Below, one piece after another: positions 48,895 to 58,106 of a stretch of 64,000 bases of DNA. Each line of letters starts with the position of its first letter. The first letter of the stretch is position 1. Source of the DNA: Symsagittifera roscoffensis (Eukaryota; Xenacoelomorpha; Acoela; Convolutidae). A program made the position numbers and the translations under genes. The notes beneath the pieces were generated by a model. The model saw only the letters and a list, made by a program, of their open reading frames with translations, ran no database searches and was not told the origin of the DNA. The stretch spans positions 23,134,701 through 23,198,700 of the forward strand of contig NC_087063.1 of assembly GCF_963678635.1 (NCBI RefSeq), written 5' to 3'.

Positions 48895-49330
48895 GGCATG
48901 TCCTGAAACTTGCGAATCGTACAAAACTGACCATTCTGTGAACAGAGTTATTTAGGGGAAAATAGTATAGTACCCGATTACACGATTCTTGATTATCGCA
49001 GGGTTGAAAATAGTTTCGATTAGAACGTGCATTTAAATTTCAGACATGCTCAAAAAATTGTCTGTTCGTTCACGAAAGTATATATTTGGAGATGACCATC
49101 AATTCCACCAAAGCCGTCCTGTGAACAATCTCCAAATATATACTTTCGTGATCGAACAGAAAATTTTATGAGCATGTTTGAAATTTAAATGCATGTTCTA
49201 TTCAGAACTGTTTTCTACCCTTGCAATAAGCAAAAATTGTGCAATCGGGTACTAGAGTTTTAAACGTAAATAACTTTGTTCACAGAATGGTCAATTTTAT
49301 AGGAATGGTAAATTTCAGAACATGCTCAAG
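48895..49330. repeat. Foldback element, copy B
   Basis: Duplicate of the foldback at 46248-46672. The 12-bp insertion near 49194 lengthens the right side by completing the arm (GCATGTTCTATTC against GATTAGAACGTGC), so this copy may be the more original one. Confidence 0.8.
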
Positions 49331-49959
49331 TTCTGAAAAGTTCAAATGAAGCTAACTCATCTAGGTAGTTAAGTTAATATGTGAAGTACGTTTCGGGCAG
49401 ATTTTTTTCATATAGTTTTCTAGAAAAAATGTTTATTTTTTTCGGATTCGTGGTTTTTGGCCCATTTTCCGTCGCTTAATTTTCCGTTTTTTTTTTTTGA
49501 AAAAAAACATCATTTAAATTATCTGTTACTAATTTTTATCAAGCTGCCGTGGGTAGCATAGATTTTATTTTGATTCTAAATTTATTTTCAATTACATGAA
49601 ACTTCTGTAATTTGTCATTTTACCAAGTCTGATTTTGAATTTTTTTGAAAGTTTCTTTTTTCGACCACATGGTTTTGGCTGATGTTGTATCGTCTTAGCC
49701 AACTTATTTTGCGCAGTGTTTACGGCCAAAAAACGTCTGTTTGACAAAATCAGGTGTAATTAAAATTTATAGGATTGAGTTTTCTATTTCTATTTTTGAG
49801 ACGCTTTCGAAAGATTTTCACTTTTTGCTTAAATTTTGATTCAGTAGAAAAATACTCGACTAAACTTCTCAAAACGCATTTCAATCGAAAGACCGCCTAC
49901 CTGCTTGTGTGCCTGCTTAATCCGCTCGTCTCTTTTTACTTTTTCCACATTTTAGCCTT

Positions 49960-50510
49960 TGAACGGTTTGTGGGAAGCTCTTTTCAATGTGGGGCTATGC
50001 TCAATTTTTCTTGTAAAAAAGTTATAGCCATCGGAAAAGTCAAGTTTTTGATTTTTGACCGTGTTATGAATTTTCTTGAACATTACCCGCTCAAATCTGA
50101 GATTTTGGTTTCATTCAAAGCAACAGGTGGTGTTGAACTCCCCTGCATAATTAACTACGCCCAATTGTGTGAATCTGAATTTTCTATTCAAGCGACTACG
50201 CCCAAATGTTTTTACACAAAAAGTTATTCTTCGCGGAAAAGTCAAAATTTTTATTTATTGAACGTTGTTTGGAAACTTTTTAACTTTTCTCGAAAACTAC
50301 CCTGTTAAGTTTTCAGATTCAATCGAAAAACCTGGTTTTGAGAAACTTCTCTGCGTAAGCGGCTACGACCTTTTAGCATAAAAAAATTGCGGATTTCGGA
50401 AAGCCAAGTGTCTGTTTGTTGACCGTTGTTAAGAAACTTTGGATTTCTTAGAAACTATCGCATCAAACCTGAAATTCAGGGTTCAATCGAAAAAAAAAAC
50501 CGGTTCAATC
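49960..50510. repeat. Three degenerate ~180-bp tandem repeats
   Basis: Each unit has a GGCTAYGCYC/ACTACGCCC-like start, CGGAAAAGTCAAG, a TTGACCGTTGTTA-like step, TTCTCGAAAACTACCCTG and TTCAATCGAAAAA. Units start near 49990, 50155 and 50350. The 49775-50308 ORF crosses them and shows no domain. Confidence 0.6.
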
Positions 50511-50689
50511 GAAAAAAAAACCCGGTGTATTTGGGAAGATTATTCTTCTCATTTATTTTCACTCTTCTCATTTAATTTAGCAGAGAAACATTTCAGGTTT
50601 TGGGCAAAGTCCAATTTTTCAAGTTAATCATTTCATGCCGCATCAGTATTACAAATTCCCAAATCATCAAACAGCTATCTCCAGCTTTA

Positions 50690-50772
50690 GCCGGCCCACT
50701 TGTTATCTTTTATCGATTTTGAGTTGCATCGCAAATGGTGCGAAGCTCGGCTTCGCCTCTGTGCTTAATGCT
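50690..50772. repeat. Dispersed hairpin repeat, copy with perfect stem
   Basis: GAGTTGCATCGCAAATGGTG leads to GCGAAGC-TCG-GCTTCGC (50740-50756, perfect 7-bp stem), then CTCTGTGCTTAATG. Confidence 0.7.
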
Positions 50773-51019
50773 GGTTGAGTTTTTCCAACTCCGATTTCAG
50801 TATATCGTTTTTTTCCTTCATTTCTATCTCGTTTTTTTTCTGTCTATTCGGCTTAAAAGGTTTCATGTTATCTCATCATCTAAATTATTCGTCTATTATC
50901 TCAGCTTATAATATTGAGACGTTTGAGGAGCCAAAAAGTGTTATCTAATTGTTTCGACATGGAGGGGCTTAAAACTTATTTGAGCTTTTAATTTTAATAA
51001 AATTAAGTTGTGATAGTCA

Positions 51020-51066
51020 TTCATTAATATATTGCAAGTGGTGCGAAGCTCTGTTTCGCCTCTGTT
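51020..51066. repeat. Dispersed hairpin repeat, copy
   Basis: ATATTGCAAGTGGTGCGAAG with hairpin GCGAAGC-TCT-GTTTCGC (51043-51059) and CTCTGTTCG after it. Confidence 0.65.
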
Positions 51067-51507
51067 CGTTTTTCATCGGCCTACGTTTCTGAAGCTCTGA
51101 GCTATTTACCTAAATTTCTAACCATTGTATGTAGATCGATCGAATTTTGAATTCTTTTGTCGACAATTGTTTGGCTTCTTAGTTATGTAGCTATCGGTTG
51201 GAACTCTTTCGCTTAACTCTCAGAATGGTAAACTTTCTGCATGTGAGTGCGAGCGGTTATGAATTGATGTCATAATGAAGATTTTCGATGCTTGTGATTA
51301 ATTTTAAAATTGACTGTGACTGATTGTTTTAAATATGTTGGTTTCCCCCTTCTCTGAAATAAATATTTTTAAGCTCGCTTTTTGGCTGAATTGAAATTTT
51401 TCTATTTTACTGGCAACCTTTTTGAATGTACTATCCTTACTGTGAAAGTCAGCTAATTTTTAAGTTTTGAACGCGAGGAAAATTTTGATAGTTGTAGTTG
51501 ATTTTTT

Positions 51508-51655
51508 ATTTGCCCTTGCGATCAGCAGGGTGTTGCAAACCGGTACCAGAATTTTTTCCCGTAAATAATTTAGTTGACAGGATGATTTTGGTGGTCATCT
51601 CCGAATATATACTTTCATTTTTTTGAGCATGTTTGAGTTTTAATTGCACGTTTTA
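51508..51655. repeat. Single arm of the foldback repeat family
   Basis: GCCCTTGCGATCAGCAGGGT, CCCGTAAATAATTTAGTTGA and CATCTCCGAATATATACTTT follow the same order as one half of the foldback at 46248-46672, without an inverted partner. Confidence 0.6.
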
Positions 51656-52324
51656 TTTGAACTTTTTAAATGTTGGTTATAATTTAAGCAACTCCAATTT
51701 CAGTTTTTTCTCGTTTTTATATCGTTTTTTTTCTTTAGAACTACTTTTAATTTTTTCGATTCGAAACAATTATTTTTCGGCGCAACGTGAGTCTGCTCAA
51801 GGTTTTTCGGCTTTGTTACCGCTTTGTAAGTTTTGTTTCGATGCTTATTATTTAACCTTCAAATGTCTTACTTCTTGGCATATTTTCTTGAAAGGATTTT
51901 TGTGCAAGTCATTTCAAATTAGTTTCCGAAATGTGCATATCACTTTGTATTCAGTAAATACTTGTCGCCCGAGGATTCTATTTGGGCAGAGTATGTTTTT
52001 TTTTTCAATAAGGTTTTACCGAAAACTTTTGGTTGATTTTCAGCTTCTTGGGTGTCGGCTTTAATTCTGTCGGCTGATTTTGTTTCCTACAAATTTTCGA
52101 TTTTATTTATGAGATCGATAAGTTTTTAGACTCAAATTTTTGAATGCTCAAAATCACCCTCTTTTAGATCTCTTAACATTTAAATAAATTAAAAGATTAA
52201 AAACTTTTGATTTTTAATTTTTTTGTTTTTCTAGTTCTTCTTTTTTGTTTTTCTAGTTTTTCAATATTAACATCGTTTGAAGTCCTCTTTAATAGTTCGC
52301 GAGCGTCTTGCTGTTTTATTCCAT

Positions 52325-52378
52325 TATTTGTTGTATCACAAGTGGTGCAAAGCTCTGCTTCGCCCCTGTGTTCAACTT
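52325..52378. repeat. Dispersed hairpin repeat, copy
   Basis: TTTGTTGTATCACAAGTGGT with GCAAAGC-TCT-GCTTCGC (52347-52363), then CCCTGTGTTCAAC. Confidence 0.65.
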
Positions 52379-53139
52379 CATTTCATTTTTCAACAAAAAA
52401 ATCGACTGCAATGATTTTGTTGTAGCACAGCTTCTCATATCACGTTTTTTTTCTAAGTTTTATTAGTTTGCCAAATTTCAGAGGTTACCTTGCTTTTGAA
52501 ATCAAGTAAGCCACTTTTTGATTGCTCAAGGTGAGGAAATGCACTTTTTTGCTTTAAGACTTTTGGACAGGCTTTGAGTTGATATGTTCTTCGTTTTTCT
52601 TGATTCATCTTGGAAGCTACTTTATGTTCTGCAGTAATTCAGTAATCTTCCATCTGGTTGAGCTTACAGTATCTTATCAAATATGTTCAAAAGAGCTAAT
52701 CTGTTTTTTTTTCTGGATTTGAGAATGATTTTGTTTTCGTGTTGCTATTGTTTAATTTCTGTTCTGATGGTATTTTGATTTCAGTTTTCTGTGAAATTGA
52801 AAAAACGGGGCTTTTAACCTGAAGACCATGCTTGAGTCGACTAAGCTGCTGTGTTCAATTCTCTCGAAGCTGAAACTATCTCATTTTCTACCTTTTTCGG
52901 GGTATCGCAAGGAAGTCGCATGTGAAAAAACTTTGACGTAAAATTTTTGCTAACAGTTTCAAATCAAATGGCAGATGCTGCGCTATAAGCCCTGAGTTGA
53001 AGACCATGAATAAGTCGACAGAGTTGCTAGGTTTGCTCCGCTCGAGAGCCATTAATTTGTCGGACTATCGCATGTCTGCTTATTTTTCAAAGCCTGCAAT
53101 TTTTATGAGTAATGAACGTAGTGAGTCTTCTTGTACAGG

Positions 53140-53500
53140 TCTTGATGAGTTTTTTTTCAGTAAAAAGTCTTATAATTTGTTCAGGCTCAAATTTACTTTA
53201 CGCGGTTTGACATTTAGTTTCCCTTTCAGTTGAATTCATTTTGTTAAAAGGAAGGCAAACTCGAACTCCACTATCGAACAGCGAAAATTAAAGTGCACAA
53301 AAAACGTGATCAATTTCTAATTTCGAACATGGAATTTCATTTATCAGATTACCCAGCGAGTTGAAAGTTTTTCCTATTGAACCAGGCTTATATATAATTT
53401 TTAAAATTCGCAAAAAGGTTTTTTTTTAAAACGAGACAGGTTTTTTTCTGTTTCCTTGGGTTCCTACTCTTTTGCAACTGTGAACTGGCTAGTTCTTCTT
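53140..53500. repeat. Dispersed ~430-bp repeat, diverged copy
   Basis: AAAAGGAAGGCAAACTCGAA, TGATCAATTTCTAATTTCGA, TTGAACCAGG and the final CTTTTGCAACTGTGAACTGG align with 45460-45920 and 56460-56890. It lies ~0.6 kb upstream of TSPO2. Confidence 0.55.
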
Positions 53501-53644
53501 ATTTAAGCAGTTTTTATTATAACTGAAATTCAATTCCTGTAACTTTTATATTTATCTTGCATGATTCCTCACAATTTACTTTTTATTTTTTGAAAGCCTA
53601 TAATATATCGCCTCAACTTCACCTCGGCTCAACGTTTGGCTGCC

Positions 53645-53710
53645 CAAGTATTTTCCTTGAGCTAGTTGAGATGCTGTTTTTGTGTTGTGTTGTGTTGCCT
53701 CTGTGTTATT
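53645..53710. repeat. Dispersed hairpin repeat, copy lacking the hairpin
   Basis: GAGCTAGTTGAGATGCTGTT and GCCTCTGTGTTATTCG match the flanks of the family, but the central GCGAAGC stem is replaced by GTTGTGTT. Confidence 0.45.
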
Positions 53711-54119
53711 CGCTGTTTTTAACTTTTTTCACTCAGCTAATTTCAGCAGCAAGGGCTTTTTAGTCCGATGATCCCTGTAGGTCCCAGAAAGAGACGTCAG
53801 ATGGGGTCAAGTTATGTCATTATTTTCCATGCAGGTGATTCCGACTTTAAACAAGAAGTCTCAAAATAGATGAAATTTGTGGGCAAAACAAGTTTTATTT
53901 TCAGCAGCCGATTGGATAATATATAATCTATAATATCACTCAGATGTAAATTGATTTTATTAGTTTAATGCTATTAATTACTGTCTTATGTTGAGTTCTC
54001 TTCCATTTTTTTTTGATAATAACGTTCAGTGATACTTCACAGACACCAGCAGCTATCCCCGTTTTTGTCGAACTTTGTTTTCCGGAGTTTTAAGGTCCAC
54101 AACCTAAAATTCCGAAGCA

Positions 54120-54133
54120 TTCTTCAGTTGGCA
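54120..54133 (+). promoter_or_regulatory. Acceptor-like AG just before the TSPO2 start codon
   Basis: TTCTTCAG ends at 54127, followed by six bases and the ATG. It could be a 5'UTR intron acceptor or a trans-splice site. Confidence 0.45.
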
Positions 54134-54897
54134 ATGATCAACTTCAAAGCAGTTGGGCTGACGGTATTTCCAATTGCATGTGGCTCTTTGAATGGAATTT
54201 TCTTCGGACCTAATCGTCACAACAAAGACGATTACTACAATAAGCTGTTAAAGCCTCCTTTTCAACCTCCTGGATGGATATTTGGGCCTGTGTGGACCAC
54301 TTTGTATGGGATGATGGGCTATGCTTCTTACCGGATTTTGAGCTTGGATGGAAAAGCAGATATCTCCACGGCCATGACTGCCTATGGAGTTCAATTTGCT
54401 CTGAACATGTCCTGGACGCCTGTGTTTTTTGGCTGGCATAAAATGAAAACGGTGAATTTTTTTTTCAAAACGTGTGAAAACGTAAAAAAAATTGTGAATC
54501 TTAATTGATGATCTACAAGTGTATTTTTTTTCAGTGATCAGATGGGTTTTGATAATGATTCCCGTTATCGGTTTAAATAAAACTCTGAAGTGAAACATAG
54601 AAATTTTCGATCGGCAATGATGCTAACCTGAGGCTTTAATGCCATGTAAGCTCGATATATTTTTTTAATGTTCATTGGCAATTTTTTTTATGAAGTGACC
54701 CCTTAATTTTTCAGGGTGGTTTAATTTGTGCAGCGCTTTCGGCTTCCATCGCGTGGACAATCAAAGAGTTCCATGACTTGGATTTGGTCGCTAGCAGACT
54801 ACTCTATCCTTACTTAGCCTGGAGCTGCTTCGCTACCGTTTTGACTTGGAGTCTGGTCTATCTCAACAAGGGAAACAAGGCCTTGAAAGAGGAATGA
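54134..54897 (+). CDS. TSPO: TSPO translocator protein, paralogue 2 (2 exons)
   Basis: Exon 1 is 54134-54451, a 263-bp GT...AG phase-0 intron follows (54452-54714), and exon 2 is 54715-54897; 166 residues. Family blocks: YYNKLLKPPFQPPGWIFGPVW, LYGMMGYASYRI, FALNMSWTPVFFGWHKM, then RLLYPYLAWSCFATVLTW. The GPVW block is intact, unlike paralogue 1. A CRAC-like motif fits L-V-Y-LN-K. I chose the internal ATG (54134) over the longer open frame to 54029, because that frame starts without ATG, the extension lacks family similarity, and an acceptor-like TTCTTCAG ends 6 bases before ATG. Role as for paralogue 1. The next gene starts only 333 bp after the stop, and I see no AATAAA between them. Confidence 0.94.
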
Positions 54898-55212
54898 ACA
54901 GAGCCAAAATAATATTGACGTTTAGTGATCATAATCAGGAGTTTGATCGCAGGTGCTTTTATATAATAATTAGTTAGATGAAGCCAAATCTTGTAGCCAA
55001 AAAATTGTACTCTTGAAAATTCGATCTAGCGGTACTTCAGATCTAGCGTTCCAAAAATCCGTTTTCTGTTATAAGCAAACCAAGATTTAGAAAAAAATCT
55101 GTGAAACTGAATTTGCCACAGCTATCAGAGCTTCTCAATAACTGAAAATGAGTGAAATTGATACAGTGTTCTGGTAAACATGAGTTTCAAACAAGTTTCC
55201 ATTCAAATGTTT

Positions 55213-55230
55213 CGTTTTTTTTTTCAGAAA
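55213..55230 (+). promoter_or_regulatory. Strong splice acceptor just before the TSPO3 start codon
   Basis: A run of ten T then CAG ends at 55227, three bases before ATGATG. The in-frame upstream ATG at 55180 would have to translate this polypyrimidine tract (FRFFFQ), so the start is placed after it. Confidence 0.65.
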
Positions 55231-57444
55231 ATGATGTTCTACAAAGCGCTGACTGCAGCCTGCTTCATTTTGACGCCCATTCTTCTGGGATCTCTGACGG
55301 GGTTCCTCTTTCGTCCCGATGGTCACTGGTTTAACAAACTCATAAAGCCCTCATTCAACCCCCCTGGATGGCTCTTTGCACCTGTGTGGACTACTCTATA
55401 CGCATTGATGGGTTATGCGTCGTACAGAATCTGGACATTGAGGGCAACGAATGAAGTGGACAGTGCTATGACGTTGTACGGTGTTCAACTGGTTGTCAAC
55501 ATGATGTTCACTCCGGCCTTTTTTGGATTCCATAAACTTCTTCTGGTTAAATACAAGTTTTTTTCGTCATATAGAATGAGAATGCAAATTGTTTTTCAAA
55601 CATGTCATTGTGTTTTTTGCTCGGTGGGAAGGAACTATGACGCGAAAAAGCTGTCTGATTGTTTCCTTTTTTTCAGACCAATATGATTTTCCAGTAAATT
55701 AATCGAGCTCTAGCATTTTTCAGCACTAATTAATTCGATCATAACCTAACTCGTACCCTTCTCAAAATTTACCAGACAATTCGGGTAAAAGTTATAATAC
55801 ATTAAAACAATTAAATCGATAGTTGTTACACCATTAGTACTGAGGGAATGTTAAGTCGTGTAACGGTTGTAACCCTTTTGTGGAAAAACTTCATGTTCAG
55901 GTCAGTTTTTTTTTCACGCATAAGCACGTTCACAAACAAACTTCAAAAAGGTTCAAATTATATATCGCATTGAAGCCTTTTAGTTATCATTCGAGCTATA
56001 TTAAAAAACTTCATGAAGTTTTAGTGTCGACCAAAATTAGTTTCAAATTCTTTTTAAACAAGCGAGCTCAGTGTTGTATGTTGCGCGTTTTTTTCCAATG
56101 CAAGTCGCATGTTTCACTCTTGTATATTCTCACATTCTCTTGGTTAGCTATAAAAAGTTTATGTGACTTATGTAATTTTTTTTCCGTCAGATGCATGGCA
56201 AAGATCCGTCCAAATTTTCTTGTAAAAAATTGAATTGCGGCTGGAGAAAAATAACCATCCTGAACACAAATATTCCGTCATCTTTTTCGAAAGTCGGAAC
56301 AAAATACTACTCTTTGGAACTGCATAATTTGTACAGTTGTGAAGTTTAGAAATTTTGGTCTACGTTTAGGAAAATTAAAACCGAAAGTTTATTGTGGTCT
56401 GTAATAAATTTTCCTACAATTTTAAAAACTGTAGTTTTTGAAGTTGTCCTCCTTTTCGTAATATCGTCCAGCTAAGAGTCCGTGAACATAGTTCAAATTT
56501 ACTTTTTCGCGGTTTGATTATGATTTATTTTTAATTTCAGTTCATTTTTTGTTAAAAGGAAGGCAAACCCAACAATCGATTAGACAAAATGTAAAGCTCA
56601 CAAAAACGTGATCGACTTCTAGTTCCGAAAGGTAGATTAATTTTCAGATTTTACAGCGAAACAAAAAAATTACTTGTTAATCCAGTTTTCTCAAATTGGG
56701 TTAATTTTATCCAAAAATGGCAATCCTAAATTGTTCTAAAAATTCAATGAGTTGTAGGGCCATCTATTTTTTCTTTGAACTTCGAAAGTTGAGATTTTTT
56801 CAAAAAAAAAACTATTTCTGTGTTTATTTGCAATCATTGACTCTTTTCCAACTGTATGTTGACTATAGTTTGCTTGTGGAAACTTTTTAGCTCTTGGTGA
56901 AGCTACTTCTTTTTGAGATCTCTTTAACTGTCCACCCTTTGCAAAAGGGGAGAGATTCGCTACTACGCACAAAATTCACATGTGTGTGCTTAACGATTGA
57001 ATTATTTCTTTATAGGGGTGGCAATTCGTTGCTAGGTATTCTAGGGGGGAAGTAGTTAAAGATACTTTTTTGAAGCTACGCCCTGTTTTGAATCCATTCG
57101 ATTTCAGAGAGCAATCTTTCCTTTCATTCGATAATCAAGAAGGGCAAGTTTTTACGATCTGTTTTGAATATATATGTTATTTTCCTTTTTTTCCATAACC
57201 AAAACAGGCAAAAAACGCTTGAGAGACATGATTGATATGTGAAATACTTGGTCGTTCACAGGCTGCAATCATCTGCACTTTTGTTGCTGTGCTGATTGTC
57301 TGCACGATGACGGTCTTCTACTCGATCGATCAAATAGCGAGTTTCCTTCTTCTTCCATATTTGGCGTGGAGCTCTTTCGCAACAGTTCTATCGTGGAGTA
57401 TATTCTACCTGAATATAGGCAACGACGATCTGCTTCACTGCTAG
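55231..57444 (+). CDS. TSPO: TSPO translocator protein, paralogue 3 (2 exons), divergent tail
   Basis: Exon 1 is 55231-55545, the phase-0 intron is 55546-57261 (1716 bp) and exon 2 is 57262-57444; 165 residues (or 164 from the second ATG). Family blocks: WFNKLIKPSFNPPGWLFAPVW, LYALMGYASYRIW, VVNMMFTPAFFGFHKL, then LLLPYLAWSSFATVLSW. Exon 2 is 183 bp, as in the other two genes. Odd: the C-terminus reads FYLNIGNDDLLHC, with no Lys/Arg within five residues of the Tyr, so the CRAC cholesterol motif seen in paralogues 1 and 2 is lost. The region after FGFHK is also the most diverged. The donor (CTG/GTTAAA) is weak but matches the intron position of the paralogues. Probably functional but specialised. 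Confidence 0.9.
56460..56890. repeat. Dispersed ~430-bp repeat within the TSPO3 intron
   Basis: AAAAGGAAGGCAAACCCAAC, GTGATCGACTTCTAGTTCCG, TTAATCCAGTTTTCTCAAAT and TTCGAAAGTTGAGATTTTTT align in order with 45460-45920. Confidence 0.6.
56954..57073. repeat. Intron tail shared by TSPO3 and TSPO1
   Basis: ACAAAATTCACATGTGTGTG, CTTAACGATTGAATTATTTC and TTCGTTGCTAGGTATTC align with 39385-39500 of the TSPO1 intron. This supports duplication of the gene with its intron. Confidence 0.65.
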
Positions 57445-58099
57445 AACAGTCGATAAGCGGAGCTAACATGTACAGGAATACTAACTGCTAGTCTAATACT
57501 ACCGTTAAAGGATATTTTCTCACTTATAATTTTGGCTCAGAAAGAAAGTTAACACTTCGCGAAAACTGCACTTCCAGGAAAACGACCATTCCTTTTAACG
57601 GTTGATCTAATTGCGCTTCTTGTTATCAGAGATTTTCTTTAACCCAAGTATAGTTGCCATTAATTAGTAGAGTTTCCATATTTATTTTTTACCTAGAAGA
57701 AATATAATTTACAGTGTTCTTAAATGTTGGTGAAAAATGTATATCTGAGTAATTCATTCGAATGACGTCCAGAGACTTTTAATGAGTCATTTCGTTGCTG
57801 CCGTCCGTCAATTCAACCAAGACGCAGACATTAATTGCTCTCTGAAGTACGTTTTTCAGTTATTACTCTTGCAAAATAAGTTCTAGAAAGAGCTAATCAA
57901 ATGACCTCCAATCAGCGACAGACATTAATCATTATTTAGCATTATAGTCATCCGAATTTTTACGTTGATTTATAACAAATTAGTTCAGTTTTGAGTTAAA
58001 TAACTAAATTGTATTTATTGTATTTTCATCTACCATAAATATTCTCTTCTTACATTTTTGGGTTCAAAAGCCCTTTTGTATTGAGTTATAATTTTTCAG
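57445..58099. other. Spacer between TSPO3 and the nucleoside transporter
   Basis: AT-rich, no ORF of note and no AATAAA seen. It ends in ATTTTTCAG at 58099, an acceptor-like site 7 bases before the transporter ATG, so part of it may be a 5'UTR intron. Confidence 0.5.
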
Positions 58100-58106
58100 A
58101 GCCGTT
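58090..58106 (+). promoter_or_regulatory. Acceptor-like AG just before the CNT start codon
   Basis: ATTTTTCAG ends at 58099; AGCCGTT then precedes ATG. It fits a 5'UTR intron or trans-splice acceptor. Confidence 0.5.

Larger units (their letters stand above)
47361..49882. repeat. Segmental duplication, copy B (~2.5 kb)
   Basis: Near-identical partner of 44715-47223. Differences are scattered single bases, homopolymer length changes and a 12-bp insertion near 49194 (CATGTTCTATTC). Confidence 0.93.
50511..54127. other. Intergenic upstream of TSPO2, repeat-derived
   Basis: AT-rich DNA with the hairpin repeats at 50690, 51020, 52325 and 53645, a single foldback arm at 51508-51655 and the dispersed repeat at 53140-53500. 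ORFs here (for example 51633-52064) are Phe/Ser-rich by composition and unsupported. I see no gene. Confidence 0.5.

Noticed and set aside
49775-50308. 177-residue ORF
   Set aside because: Begins inside segmental duplication DNA without a clear ATG, runs through degenerate tandem repeats, Phe/Lys-rich composition, no domain.
51633-52064. 143-residue Phe/Ser-rich ORF
   Set aside because: T-rich composition gives long Phe runs by chance; overlaps a foldback-family arm.
54029-54133. In-frame N-terminal extension of TSPO2
   Set aside because: The frame opens without ATG (GTG), the extension has no family similarity, and an acceptor-like TTCAG sits just before the ATG at 54134.
55180-55230. Upstream in-frame ATG for TSPO3
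   Set aside because: The added residues are the translation of a polypyrimidine tract and splice acceptor; paralogue alignment starts at 55231/55234.
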